64,000 bases of DNA from Prostheceraeus crozeri (Eukaryota > Platyhelminthes > Polycladida > Euryleptidae). The stretch spans positions 124,001 through 188,000 of the forward strand of contig CAJQUW010008748.1 in the NCBI GenBank assembly GCA_907163375.1, read 5' to 3'. Positions 21,915 to 34,665 of this stretch are shown piece after piece (the stretch's first letter is position 1; each line of letters starts with the position of its first letter). The translations under genes were made by a program, and so were the position numbers. The notes below the pieces were generated by a model. It was not told the origin of the DNA. It saw nothing but the letters and a program-made list of their open reading frames with translations, and made no database searches.

Positions 21915-23011
21915 ATGATAATTAGGGTTGCACCGGGTATCCGGTACCGGATAGTGAAAATTTTAGCTATCCGGTACCGGATACCGGATAGTGTATCGAT
22001 CAAAACTTTCCACATTCGTCAAATTTAGCCACACAGAGTTAGGATATGTTTGATCTGTCACACAATGACTCACACTTGAACTGTCACAGACGGACTCACA
22101 CGGTCACACACGGACTATGATTAGTCCCTAATTACTTGTTCGAATAGCAACGCAGCTTCTTCATACACTTGCGATCATTAACTGCGTGAGTTTGCTTACC
22201 GCAGTGAAGGACAAAGCGAGTTCTATACAGTTGCTTCTAGGAAGGGGATATTACACAATGATTTTGTGAAGCCGGTCATGATATGAGACTGTACTTAGAC
22301 GTCAGAGAAGATCGCTGGCGTTGCAACACTCGCGTGAGTCGACAATAAAATGTGGATGGAATGAGAAGAAGTACCAAATTATCTCAAAGATAACTTGTCT
22401 TTCTTAGATGACGTATCTACATTGTCATCAAATTCTTTACAGTATGAAATAACAACATTGAGTCTCATAAATCTATATATAATCTTCAGAATAATGAACG
22501 AGGGTAGTACATTCAATGAATGAATAATACTAGTGAATAAATCCTACATAAATGCAAGCTACATGCTTATCTGATGCTTTTTAACTTTAAAGTAAGGGGT
22601 GCGTTAAAGACACATTTTATCTCATTTGTAGCATTTACCGAAAATTTTATTTACTTACGGCCTACGATTACTTTTATTTCATTATCATTACAGTATATAA
22701 ATCAAAGATTGCAGAGGGCCTTAGACAAGTGCGTTCATTTCTCTTTATATATACATACTGCTTGATAATCTCGCGAAAGATTTTCCGCTTGACATAAACG
22801 TTTTCTATATCAATAAAAATAATGGAATCCTCTCCTGAAATAATTTCTATTCAATTTCTCTTTAATTCAAAGAATGGATATTTACGGTAAAAGCGATCAA
22901 CATGAGAGTAAATGTACAACATGCAATGTCATTAAATAACAGTTAGTTAATATATGAACTATCCGGTTACCGGATAACAAAACCACTATCCGGTGCAACC
23001 CTAATGATAAT
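21915..23011. mobile_element. Short non-autonomous hAT element with CCGG-rich ends
   Basis: The element 21923-23003 (1081 bp) has TIRs TAGGGTTGCACCGG at both ends. It is flanked by a perfect 8-bp duplication ATGATAAT (21915-21922 and 23004-23011). Subterminal repeats of ATCCGGTACCGGATA type (21939-21994 and near 22962-22995) are palindromic and GC-rich against an AT-rich body. No coding region inside. Confidence 0.87.
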
Positions 23012-23819
23012 AATCGATAATTATGATCAATCGATTTGGATAAGCTTTATCATATGTGATCTATTTAGTTCTGCTCATGGTTTGCCTTCCTCTCAAACCA
23101 AGGACTCTCAGTTTTGAATCTATATCTGAAACAGGAGTTTTCCATCAATCACGTGATCGATCAAGGAGAGTATGCTATATGATTGGCAGTCGGGGTCATC
23201 GGCCACGATCACGTAATGGCTGTCATTGTGATGAGATATCAAAGGATTTCAGTCATTCTGGTGCAGTGACCTTGTGGTTCACATGGTGACCGCGGTCAGT
23301 AAATTTATTGTGTCAGCAGAGTGTCAGTAAATTTTTGTGTTTGTCACTAAAATTTCAAAAGCTAGATTCTTTTCAAAAGAAATCTCTGGTAATTTTTTTC
23401 TGAAATCATTATTTAAGCATTTCGAGTGAATTTCTCAATTGGCTAATTACTGACAATGCATTTTTTATAGAATCTAACGAATCCATTGTAATTGTGATGC
23501 AGAGTCTGAATGCTAAAATTTCCATCCAGTATTTTCGACATTTTATTCATTGATGCATGTACAGGGCCTATAGAATATTTTAAGATATGGTTGAAGTTCA
23601 ATGTTAAATTGAGCGTTGATGTAAAGGACCGGGTGTAGTGTACCATCAACACTGAAATACGTTGATTTTGGCGTCGTGATGGTGATATTCTGACATTAGG
23701 TAGGACTCTACATCGATGAAGTTAATCGTAAAGCGAAATTGTGAAATTTAGCTTAACTTGACCACGATACAAAATTTCCCAATTGATATATATTTTATGA
23801 ATTCCAGCTTTCATGCATT
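23012..23819. other. No gene recognised; GTCAGTAAATTT words
   Basis: CACATGGTGACCGCG at about 23279-23293 is found inverted at 26334-26348. GTCAGTAAATTT follows it and also precedes the second copy. This may mark ends of a repeat that encloses copy A, but borders are unclear. Confidence 0.4.
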
Positions 23820-24184
23820 CATGGAAGAGAATCTTCCGGATTTATTTGGAATTTCAGATTTTTTTACGGCTATCTGGGTCATTTATGAGATTCGCCAGAA
23901 AATGCAACAAAAATAGTAGGGGTAAAGGGGTAGGGGTGAAGGTATGTGGGCCCCTAAGATGGAATGACATCTACGTGAAGCAACACATGGTCCCGTCTTA
24001 AGACAAAACATCTTCATTATGCGTTGCATAAGACCCCTCTGATCACAAGGCATTACAATTGATATTATCCACAAGCTCCCTCCACCCACTCATTGGCCCG
24101 CTCTGACGACCTAGGGTACAATGTAGGCCTACACATCCGCAATTGTGTAGTGTAGGTATGTGTATTCAAGAATCAAGCCGTACA

Positions 24185-25726
24185 TTGTGAAGCAGGGATG
24201 GAACCGTTACCGGTCGACCGGCGCCGGTCGGGTCGGGTACCGGTCAAACTTTCTGACCGGCCGGTCATGTGACCGGTCAGGCAACCGGCCGGTCACTGAC
24301 TGTCTCCTCTGATGAACTTACTTTAACTGTGAAGAGACCAAGTCCTACTCGTCCATGGCGGTCCTTCTACGATGTGCATCATTCTTTTAGTGTGTCATAT
24401 GAAAATCTTCTCCGTATTCTTCATACACGAGACATGGAATACCGTTTGTTACCCGTTTCTCCGGAACTTCTAAAAGAATTGGTTGACTTTTTTCGACATT
24501 TCAATTCTATATTTGATTATTTAGAAATGTCTGACAAACCATCGATTCAAAATGTCATACCAAGTTATTATTTGATGAAAGAATTCGGAGCCGCTACTCC
24601 CAATGTACATGAGTCACGTGGCGTGATATTACTAAAGGAATACTTTCTGAGCTGATTGGATGAAAAGTATTGGTCGTCTACGACTGAACTACATAAAGTT
24701 GCAACTGTCATGGATCCAACTTTTCGACAACTATCTTTTATTGAAGATCGCCAATTTCGTAATCAGTTTATGGAGAATGTGAAAATTCATATCACATCGA
24801 CGTTGTCTTCATATATTAAAATCAAACCTACAGCAAGTGAATCTACGGTCTCTACCGAAGTACCACCAAAAATTACCAAAATTGATCCGTTTTCGAATTT
24901 CCGATCTTCGTGTTCAGCTGCTCCTGTTTTTTTGCCTTCTTCAAACAAACTCGAATTGTTGCAAGAATTTGAAAACTACACGTACATGAACGAAAATTTT
25001 CATGGAATATATTCAACCAATCCATTAGATTTTTGGAAAAAGAAACAATCGACCTACCCTCTGTTGAGTGAAATATCCCGGAAGATATTCGTAATTCAGG
25101 CATCGTCAGGAGAGAGTGAAGGACGCTTTAGCATTGGAGGTTCTGTATTGACCGCGAGTCGCAATAGACTTGACCCATCCACTGTCGAAAGTCTTGTTGT
25201 ATTAAAAGAAGGAGACATAAATGGATTGTGGTAGCTAGGATAAGTTTTTCATGTCAATCATATTTGTTTTAAACGATTTGAGAAATTTTCAGTTTTCATT
25301 CCATGATTCCGTAAAACGTTTCAAAATGAGATAGTAAGTAAAATTTTATTTAAAGATTAAATATACTTAGTAATAATAAAGACTCGTATAATGTACATGT
25401 AGTCAAAATTAGTTATGCTTATACTTATCTTAGATTCATGATTGTTCTGAAGGCTATATGTAATTTTACTGCTATATGTCTTTTTGATTTGCTAATTAGA
25501 CCTACTAATCTAGTAGATATATTGGTACAGTCGAAGACAATAAATTAATTTACTAATTACCGATCTAGCTAGTACACATAGGCTACTCAGATATATTAGT
25601 ATCGTCATTCTTTGGGTACTATATAGGCCTACATGTAGTTTGGCATAACCGCATTTTGTATAACCAACCGGTCGACCGGCCGGTCGGGTCGGGAAAATCA
25701 CGACCGGTTCCATCCCTGTTGTGAAG
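24185..25726 (+). mobile_element. Internally deleted hAT transposon with ACCGGT-rich ends
   Basis: The element 24193-25718 (1526 bp) has ends CAGGGATGGAACCG (left) and the inverted CAGGGATGGAACCGG (right). It is flanked by a perfect 8-bp duplication TTGTGAAG (24185-24192 and 25719-25726). Subterminal GACCGG/CCGGTC words are dense at both ends. It still carries the 3' part of a hAT transposase, so it is a deletion derivative of an autonomous element. Confidence 0.92.
24347..25234 (+). pseudogene. hAT transposase, C-terminal half
   Basis: One frame runs from about 24347 (TRPWRSFYDV, a corrupted form of the usual TRWNS.YD motif) through HELIX-rich sequence, with an in-frame TGA at 24653-24655. 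It continues VATVMDPTFRQLSF (the 'A..LDP..K.L.F' motif) to a stop at 25232-25234. The end contains NPLDFWKKKQSTYPLLSEI, then SGESEGRFSIGG and SRNRLDPSTVESLVVLKE, the hAT dimerisation domain (about 25013-25207). The zinc-finger (BED) region and most of the RNase H-like catalytic domain are missing. With the internal stop, the product cannot be active. Known: the C-terminal domain mediates oligomerisation of hAT transposases. Confidence 0.9.
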
Positions 25727-25897
25727 CAAACAATTCCATTTTTTCTACTGTGTGCGGGATATATTATAACTAGTACATTGTGAAACTCATTATACACGCC
25801 AAGAAATTTCACAAAACCTGACATTCTGAAATAAGAGAGAGAGCTCAGAAAAGTTTTAATTCCTGCTTGATATAATTGCCGAAAAATGTTTTTATAC

Positions 25898-26060
25898 ATT
25901 CCAGGAGGTTTCGCGTGCGGCGCTTTAGACAGCTTGAATTCTACTAGTTGTACTCACAAAAGGCTGGAGATTTCGCCTGTGGCGCTTTATGAAATATAAA
26001 ATTTCTACTAATTACACTCCCAAAAGGCTGGAAGTTTCGCCTGCGGCGCTTTGCTTAATT
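25898..26060. repeat. 63-bp tandem repeat, about 2.5 units (copy A)
   Basis: Units read CTACTAGTTGTACTC, AAAAGGCTGGA, TTTCGCCTGCGGCGCTTT and a short AT-rich link. The GC-rich box TTTCGCCTGCGGCGC stands out from the AT-rich surroundings. The same array occurs in copy B at 34306-34560. Confidence 0.8.
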
Positions 26061-26329
26061 GCTATCTGTGGCCTTAGTGCATTAATAATCCAACATTTGT
26101 ATTTATAGTCGCAGCACAGAGCCTATAGTGTGTAGGCGCAGAGAGATTCATAACTATTTGAAATTGACTCTTGAATTACTTGTAATCATATCAAAACTGA
26201 AAATGGGCCTCAGAAAATAAAAGTACTGTGTGGGCCCCCTAGAAGAGATCCTACGGACTTTTTGTGACTCCGCGTTCTCATCCCTGTATATAGCATTAAA
26301 AAAGAGTCAGTAAATTTCTAACTCAGTGT

Positions 26330-26420
26330 TGCGCGGTCACCATGTGTTCGCTCTGTGTCCGGGAGATCTGTGTTCAAATCTAAGGGGGTCAAACCTAAGA
26401 CTTTAAAACGCTGACTCGGC
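26330..26420 (+). repeat. Possible tRNA-like SINE head
   Basis: GTGTTCAAATCT near 26375-26386 resembles a B-box, and GGTCACCATGTG..CGCTCT upstream resembles a diverged A-box at tRNA spacing. No cloverleaf closes. Weak call. Confidence 0.3.
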
Positions 26421-29400
26421 ATTCTTGCTAAATACTCAACTCGAAAGAATGAGAGATAAATAGAACTCCGCTGCATGGAAGAGCGGACTATCGCCTAATG
26501 TGCTCCCAAGTATAAGCAAGGAGTGTATGAATTATCCTTAATTCTACGAGGATTCGACGGGAATTTGCGTAGAAGTATTACCAATTGGGGCATTTCCAAT
26601 TTCTTAATTTTCGCCGTTCGTGGGCACTGGCGGATATAAAGCTAAATCCTCTCTCCACTTCATCTCTCAATCCAGTCTACCGTCTGGACTTCATTCGTTT
26701 CTGAACGAAAATGATAGCTCGCAATTGCATCGGTGACCATACGCGCATTAAGTTTCAAACTTTCATAAAATATACACGAATTTAACATTTCGTTGAAAAA
26801 TTACGAACTTTTTTTCAATTACACATTGAATTTCGATCGTTCTAAGTTTTTTGATGCAAGCATCATATTGTAGTTTGTGAACGCTCTGGTCTGCGAATTG
26901 CGTCACGAAGATGTGCATTCGGCGATTGATATAAAATCATAGAGTCCAGGGGACTATCGTATTTCGTCTATTGTCTATAGATTGTTGGTTTATGACTTAA
27001 ACGAATGACATAACTGTTCATTTGTTCACCTGTACGGCTTTCATAAAATCCAAACAGCAGCTAATTTCATATTCTTGATGCTTGATCTGAAAGTTAAAAC
27101 TGTCAATTTCATTTATTCGCTCTTGCAATTTTGTTTTCATGTAGTGTATTCGCGCCAAAAAACATTAACAATGCACAGAGACAAATTAGGTGGAAAAAAT
27201 TTGTAGCATGAAACGGCATGAGCTAAAGTCACGAAAGATCACGCTATCAATTAAAAGTGAGGTCAGTCAGTTTCTACTTAGACTGCAATTTCAGGTGTAG
27301 TATAACCTCATTCAGTCTGAGCAACAGACTGAAAGCATCAACCATCAGGGAGCTGCTTACAATAAGCAACAATGTCTAAAAAACAATGTTGATCGAGCAT
27401 TAGGTAATCATGAGTTATTTTCTAATGAACTTCTACTTTTTGATTAGATGTGCATCAAATTCAATATTGCCCCATGCTCTTGCCTGTTTGAAAGCGTCGA
27501 ATAACATCAGAAGAGAAAGTCAAGATAATTGTTTTCACCAGCACGATAATTATGCCATTTGCTTCGTTACAATCGTCTGTGAAATGGACGTGATCGATTC
27601 TAAGTGTACCAACTTTTATCTCTAAGTTTTCTCATTTGGAGAAGATAACCCATATGATTTCGAGCAAAAAGTTGATTTTTTCCGTGGTTTTGTTAATTGC
27701 GGCTTAATTGGAAACTTCACTATGTACCCTGAACATGTACCAATTTTACTTTCGGACTTAGTGTAGCCACGCTTATGCGATAAATGCTGAAATATTCATT
27801 ATTTGCACATGTAGGACCCATGAATTTAATATTAGCAGTGAAAATTGTTGAAATAAAGCAATGTCTTTTCGTCAATGTGTTGTGCACTTTTCAGTAAGCA
27901 ACTCAGTCGATGTTTTCTTACTGCACTTCGAATTTTCTGAGAACTACATAATGAGTTTATTGTTTCCAGTACACTGCGCAATTTCGAATAAATGTTACCG
28001 GGACAATTTCAAGTTTTCGTGTTGTTTCTGTAACTTTCAAATATACCTGTTTGCAATTAGTATTATTAATGTTGAAGCAGATGCTATCGATGTCATGTTT
28101 GTAAATAGTACGCTTGAAAATGACGTTCAAACAGCAAAGTAAATTAAAAAATGACAAATTATTACAAAAAAGCTCAAAGAAACGTGATCGTAATTGTCTG
28201 AAGAACAATGAGATTGCTCGAGTTAGGAGTGGTCATTTTTAAAGTTTTCGCGTCGCTTTACAATTATCGACTGTTGTCGATATAGCACACTCCACCCACA
28301 AACGTTTGTCAGCGTAAGATAATTTGTTTGGAGGTCATTTTATTGTTCACAGCTGAAGACAATGGAAAGGAACAACTTCAAATCATAAAGCATGTGAGTT
28401 TTTACGAGCATGAACGCGAAGTTTGTCAATGATGAGTACATGAAATCGGCTATCAAATGCTAACTTTTTCTTTTTGCACGTGAAGAGTACGCACATTAGA
28501 AGTGTCCTTAAAACCATGGAAATAATTCAATGCTGTCAAAATGGTGAAAAATTATTCCGAAGATAAAAATTTGATGTATAGATAAATATTTACTGCAATT
28601 TAGAAATGAGCAATTTTGCCATTTACAGAGGTATGATGCTTTGATGCCTGAAAGCACATTTTAATGCTTTAGTTGGCGGCTACTGGCATTGTGTCTATGA
28701 TGTCAAAATATTTTCTCATTTAATGATTTTTCTCCTAATCAATTCCTACTTATCAATTTAAGATCCGATTTAGGCCATATTGTATCGTTGCATTATTAAT
28801 GACGCGATGATGTCACCAAGTTTGATAGTGATTAGTTTGCACCACGTAGGGGCCTAACAGGTTTGCGCTTGACATATTATATATGAGGGTTTTGAAACAT
28901 GCTATTTCTCTTTTTACCTTTCATTGTTACGTGGTATTGCTTTTTATCTGTCACTTTTAGTCAAACCTCTTGCATGGAAGACATGGTTGGCATATTTAAA
29001 AAAAACCGTGGGTTTTTTTGGTTTAATTTTGTCAAGTTTTTTTAAATGGAAGGCGGTTTATTTGAAATAGTAGATTGTTTCTTCTATCTAAGGTCATGGT
29101 TTTTAAATGCAAGATGTATGTCATCAGATCGGAAATTCAACATGAACGACCGTTTAATTAATTGTTTTAATTACACTTATAGCCAAATTACAGTTCTAAA
29201 GGAGCGGCTACGGAGCATTCATATCCATGAGAAATCACTTGGCATCGGCAATAGTACTTATTTTCCTCTACGTCCCCTTTTCTGATTGCATAATCCACTG
29301 CTTAACGTTAATAAGCTTAATAAATATTTGATACTACTGTTGAAATCTGGTTCACTTGCTAGCCACTCCTTCCGCAAAAAGTCATATAGTAATCGCAAGA

Positions 29401-31644
29401 TATTTCCGTTCTCATCTAGAAATGGTCAAATCTTGCACCATCCATTTACTAGCATTGCTATCATTTTTATTTTTAATCGCAAAACATCAATAATCGTGCT
29501 CCTCCGGACACTAGCGTTGTCCGCTCCGCCGGACATTACCGAACATGATTTCATTCTCTTGTGATGTTGCGTCAATAATTATCGCATAGGGAGTCATTAT
29601 GATTTCCTGACCGTGAATAATTAATCTACCTTATATTACTTGAAGCATATTGTGTTGCTTCCATCATTTTATTGAAGGCGAGATAAAACAAGAGAGACGC
29701 ATGAGTCAAATTTTTCATCCTGTGGTCCGTTTCTTCCTCTCCTAAATTGCGTTTCATCACTAAACTGAAGATGATTTTATCAAAGCATTCTAGGAATATC
29801 ATCTTGTGAATGTTTCACATGCATTATTAAATATCACACATTCAACTACTTTGGCATAACCAACAATACTAGACTTCAAGTCAATTTGTATCTAGAATTA
29901 GTGTTATCAGTCACATCAGTAAACGCATTGTGATTGTCATCATTCATTGAGTTGTCCTGTCGTGTTCACCTGCTCAGTGCGCAAAGAAAAGACTGCTCAA
30001 ACATCATTATCAATATTTAGAACGGGAAAATAATTTTCCAGTGGTCTGAAGATTTATTCCTTTGTATTATACATTGCCTGATGGAAACAAACACTGATTC
30101 TACAACCTACATTTCTGGCATTCATCGGTTATGGCAATTACTTTTAGTTTTACTAGGTGATGTCTTTGCTCAAAATGACGGCTAGGGTTTGATGCTCATC
30201 CTTTTATTCCTCTTTGCATGCATGTTTCTTTATTAACCCCTCCTCAAAGGGTTAGGAGTCAGACAGAGTGTCGATTCCAAATGGTATGAAAATGCTTTAA
30301 CCTCAGATTTGAGGTTTAAGAATTTCATTTATTGCTTGATCTTAACTGCGACTCGTCTTAAAACTTTCATCATTCACTTTCAGCTTCGAACGTCTACAGA
30401 CATATTTGCTCCCTACGCCCCTCAGTGATAGCCGCCACCCCTGATCGAAGGTTAGGTTTATGGTTGGACTTCTGCACTTCACCCTGTGTGATTAGCTTTG
30501 TCCGTAGTATGGTAGCGACACAAATTGTATCAAAAGTGCCCTCTCCCCCCTTGGGCTTTCCATGATGAAAATATCTGTCACAATTCGCATGAGCCTCTGA
30601 AGCAAGGTCTCTCACAATAATGAAGAGCCTAATTCCACAAGAGAATGAAGTGTAGCTCCCCTCTGTCTCCTAAGGACCTCGCTCTGGTTCATTTCCTAAG
30701 TTCTATATATGCAGGTGTGAGTGCCATGCGAACATTGAACTAGCCACCAATTAAGGTTAAGCAGCATCTTCCACGGTGATTGACTGATGATTTTCCAGGA
30801 CCTAAGTCTCTCATATTTCTCAGTTGACGTGCTGCCAGTCATTATCACTAGATGATCAGAATTTATGTAACTCAGCTTCACCGATTGATATCACCTATCT
30901 TGCTAGCTGTCACGCATGAGTGGAGGCCTACAAAGTTCTCGCGTGATAATTTTGTGCTTTAGAAAATGCAACACATTGGCTTGTCATATTGTAAATTACA
31001 TAATTATGATAGATAGTGATCAGTTTAATTATTTTACTAGTTATTTGGCGGATATAAGAACAACCATCTGTAATCAATAGATGACTAGACGCTTATTCAC
31101 TAAATGTACCACTATTTAATATATTCGACTTGTTACCTACTTCAATGACCAGTTGTTTACTCCTTGACTATTAAAGTGCTTCAATGCATACGAAATCAGT
31201 GTCAATTCAGAATACATGTTCAGCATGCAAACAATGATATACTGACGTCCTACTTATCATGTTTTGACATTGCTAGAACCTCTGCATTGCCGTTAATGCA
31301 AGTGTAATTCAACAAAACATTAATGATAACTCACCCTTTAATTTTGTTGAAAGATTTATTTGTAATTGTAGAGGAATGATGAAAGTTGGCAGTTGCTTCA
31401 TTGAATAAAGTGAGATCTTGTGTTCACACACCCTTCACAGACTTTCATATAGAATTGATAAAATCACAGACAATGTTCAGCTTCGCGAATTTTTGTGTAG
31501 GAATCTGTGTAGGCGTTGTCGCAGACATATTTGTAAATGCTTAAAATTTTTTTGTATATTTAGTCATTTTTCAACAAGAATTGGCCACTCCCTTTTTAAA
31601 GCCGAAAATACTAATCTATTGAAGGTAAAATGAAAAGATGCAAA
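26421..31644. other. No gene recognised
   Basis: About 5.2 kb of AT-rich DNA with only short open stretches lacking motifs. No terminal repeat pair, tandem array or RNA gene was recognised. Confidence 0.45.
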
Positions 31645-31690
31645 CAAATCCAACGTTTCGGTCGTCTTGACCTTCATCAAGGTTTACACT
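31645..31690 (-). ncRNA. Hammerhead-ribozyme-like core, probably degenerate
   Basis: The minus strand reads TTGATGA, then AGGTC-AAGAC-GACC (a 4-bp stem II with loop), then GAAAC. This is the order of a hammerhead core (CUGAUGA, stem II, GAAA). The first core base is T instead of C and no convincing cleavage triplet follows stem III, so it is likely inactive. Hammerheads of this small type occur in Penelope-like elements. Confidence 0.35.
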
Positions 31691-31721
31691 ATCTGTGAAA
31701 GGACACTGATGCTTGACAGAG

Positions 31722-31795
31722 TCCAGAGGTGGAATATTCCATACCAAGCCGGTGCCGGTCGAGCTGAGTGACCGGTACTGGCCAAAACTGGCATA
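31722..31795. repeat. ACCGGT-rich block, possible left end of an old hAT
   Basis: CAGAGGTGGAAT then GCCGGTGCCGGTC and GAGTGACCGGTA resemble, in inverted orientation, CTACCGGTCAGTC..GTACCGGTGCCGGTTTCAACTCGG at about 35030-35093. The pair may be the diverged ends of an old 3.4-kb hAT enclosing copy B. No target duplication could be defined. Confidence 0.35.
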
Positions 31796-33594
31796 CTTTG
31801 CCCTGCGGTTGCAATACTACATGCATGTTGATTGAAACTTCATCACTGACATAAGTCCTGACATTGCTATCCTATCGCAGAGAAGGATGCTGTGCAGTTG
31901 AATTTTTGTAGTCTCCGTATTATGAGAATCATTGACTTGTTAGTTACGCCAGTTCTCTTACGACGACGCAGGTTAACAAAGAAGGAGGATTGAACCATTG
32001 TAATAGGCCTGCGCATCCATGGGTTACATATTAGTTGAAATTGGGCTACCGATAGCTGGGCACGCGAACTTGATTGTTTTGATATGGCTTTACTAAATAC
32101 ATGCCATGATGTCAACGTTTAGAGGATTCGATTTGGGTCTCTATTCTATACAGAGGTGTAAAAATCTGCTTACGATAATTCGATGCCACCAGAATGCGAT
32201 TTCATTCAAACATGCACAAAACTATCATTTACTTCTGAACTGTCTACTTAAAAAGGCAGCGTATGCCTATCACTCGGCATTTTCCTCAATACAGGGCCTA
32301 CTTTACAACAGACAGTGCCGGTGCTCATATAATTCATCAGATAAAGAATAAAATAGCTTCCAAGTGGTTTACTTAAGGCGGAAGACATACAAATTAGGCA
32401 TCCATGTTCTGTAAACATACCGTTCTAGCGGATTATATCAATACAAATCTATCTTTTCAGATTACAACAACAGGTAGTCTAAATTTACAGTATTTTAGCA
32501 TTGAGGTCAAAACCTAGGCTTAATGAGGGATCCAAGCTTTCACATTTACAAATAGTCTTAATTTGATCCTCATCTGTTCATTAAGTCAAAGATACGTCTT
32601 GATTTTGTATGATGTGCATTTAGTAATTTATTGTAGAAGCACACCAAACCTGTCTATATGCGACAGTTCGCATAATTTGACAAATTCAAGTCTGTCCCAG
32701 GAGGTACCGAATTATGTGCATTCTACTATAACAAGTCAAGTTAAGTGTGCTTGAGCTTCAGTGCAATTATGCGAGCTGTTATTTATGTAGGCCTATTGAT
32801 GAACTAATATGTGATATGAATATAAAATCATCAATTAAAATACAAAAATGGCCATTCAATCAGTACACCTCTAACTCTAAGCAACAAAAATTGAGATCGA
32901 TGATCGATAGTGACTTCCTTTGACTGAAGCAGCGTTACCACGCTGCACGGCAAGACTCAGTCGTTGAGTCAGTTGGACCGTTGTAAGAGGGTCAATGACT
33001 TGTTTCCGTTCTGTCGAACAAAAAGGGTGGCACCTGGTCCGAAAGCATCTAGGGTGTCAATTGAAACTCCCCTGAAGTCGTATGAATCCATGAGAGTTTC
33101 GTATTTCAAGGTCTTCTTCGTCTCTACCTCTTTTGCTATTGAACTCGCGTTTCCATTGGCAACATGTAATTGAATGGCTGTTAAAGGGCCGTAACATGTG
33201 AAATCCCAAACAAGCGGTATCCTTATCATGAATAGGATAAGCGACATGCTATTAGGCCGCTTACTGTCATATTATATAATTGTATGAGAGCAGAATGTTC
33301 AAGAATTGCTGGCCGATTGATTGTAGTGGTAAAATAGATACTTCATTGAACTAGTTTGATGCTATCAAATGTTTCAACACGGTGAAAGTGAAGCAATTTA
33401 TTATTATTAGCAGTATTTTTCTGAGTGCGAGGAAGTTTATCATTAGGAATATTCATCACAAGGTCTAAGCATCATTGTCTGAAAGTAATGCTTTTCCATT
33501 GTAGTATTGATTTCCAAATTTATTTCAGCATCTATATTTGCTGTAATTATCAACTTAAAGAAACTGGCTGATAAATCACCTCATTTTCTTATGA
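31796..33594. other. No gene recognised
   Basis: No supported coding region or repeat, with one TAGGCCTA at 32788. Confidence 0.45.
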
Positions 33595-34665
33595 CAAGGA
33601 AGAGAATCTTCCGGATTTTTTGACTACCATCTAAGTCTTTTCTGAGATTCGCCAGAAAATTCAATAAAAACAGGAGGAGTTAGGTATGTAGGCCCCTAAG
33701 ATGGAATCATCTTCATGAAGCAACCCATGGTCCGGTCTCAAGTCAAAACATTTTCAATCATGATTCATTGCATAAGACCCCTCTGATCACTATTCATTGC
33801 AATTGATATTATCCATAGGTCCCCTCTGACTATCAGTGGGCCCCATCTGACTATACATGGGCCTTTTTGTGGATGTTGGACTTTTTGGACTAGACCATGC
33901 TTCATTTATGTTGTATACCTGATGCGTGATTTATGTTTCCTTGTTGCGTGTTTTGGCTCTTTAGTAGTTCCCCTCTCCTACAACGTACATGCTATATAGC
34001 GGATCGCCACAAAATTTCATGGCAAATTACTCGACATTTTTCTCCATTTAAGTCAAGTTTTTTAAATGGAACAGTAGTTTTGGAATAACAGAGGACTACG
34101 TACCAATTAAAGACTTTGTTGCAAAAAGCTCATGACGATCGATTTATGTATATATTCTAAAAGAATGATGTCTGGCTTGGGGTTACTTAAAATTACAGGC
34201 CGATTAGAGCTTGCTTGTACAAATTCTGCATACTGGTAATTCTCCAATTATGAAGCTGCCCCTCCAATTCAAGTGAAATGCATTGTAATGGATCAAAACT
34301 CTTCTAGTTACACTCGTGAAAGGTTGGAGACTTCGCCTGCATCGCTTTAAAAACAACAAAATTCTGCTAGTTATACTCCGAAAAGAGTCGAGACTTCGCC
34401 TGCGGCGCTTTATAAAATATCAAAATTCTAGTAGTTATACTCAGAAAGGGTTGGAAACTTCGCGTGCGGCGCTTATGGAACATCAAAATTCTACTAGCTA
34501 CACTCGCCAAAGGCTGAAAGTTTCGCCTGTGGCTCTTTAAAGACGTGAAAATTCTGCTAGTTAAAACTGAATCAAAGCTGAAAATGGGCCCCAGTAAAAG
34601 CAACGCATGGGCCCCCCATAGATGAGATCTTCCGAATTTTTTGCGACACCGCGTTCTCATCCCTG
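33595..34665. mobile_element. Dispersed repeat, copy B (uninterrupted)
   Basis: This 1071-bp copy has the same flanking modules as copy A. It begins CAAGGAAGAGAATC and ends with the inverse of CAGGGATGAGAACG (11 of 14 positions shared). TTATGA occurs directly outside both ends, a possible eroded target duplication. Non-coding, so probably a non-autonomous DNA element. A tandem array of about four units occupies 34306-34560. Confidence 0.6.
34306..34560. repeat. 63-bp tandem repeat, about four units (copy B)
   Basis: Four successive units of about 62-64 bp start CT(A/G)CTAGTTA(C/T)ACTC and contain (A/T)CTTCGCCTGCGGCGCTT variants, diverged at about 15-25 per cent by eye. Homologous to the shorter array in copy A, so unit number varies between copies. 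Confidence 0.85.

Larger units (their letters stand above)
23820..26286. mobile_element. Dispersed repeat, copy A (interrupted by a hAT)
   Basis: Left part 23823-24085 (GGAAGAGAATCTTCCGGATT..GGGCCCCTAAGATGGAAT..GCATAAGACCCCTCTGATCA) and right part 26190-26286 (CTGAAAATGGGCC..CCGCGTTCTCATCCCTG) match copy B at 33595-34665 in order and orientation. Possible ends are CATGGAAGAGAAT and, inverted, CAGGGATGAGAACG, weakly hAT-like. The complete hAT at 24193-25718 sits inside, and a 63-bp tandem array lies at 25898-26060. No clear target duplication found for this copy. Confidence 0.6.
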
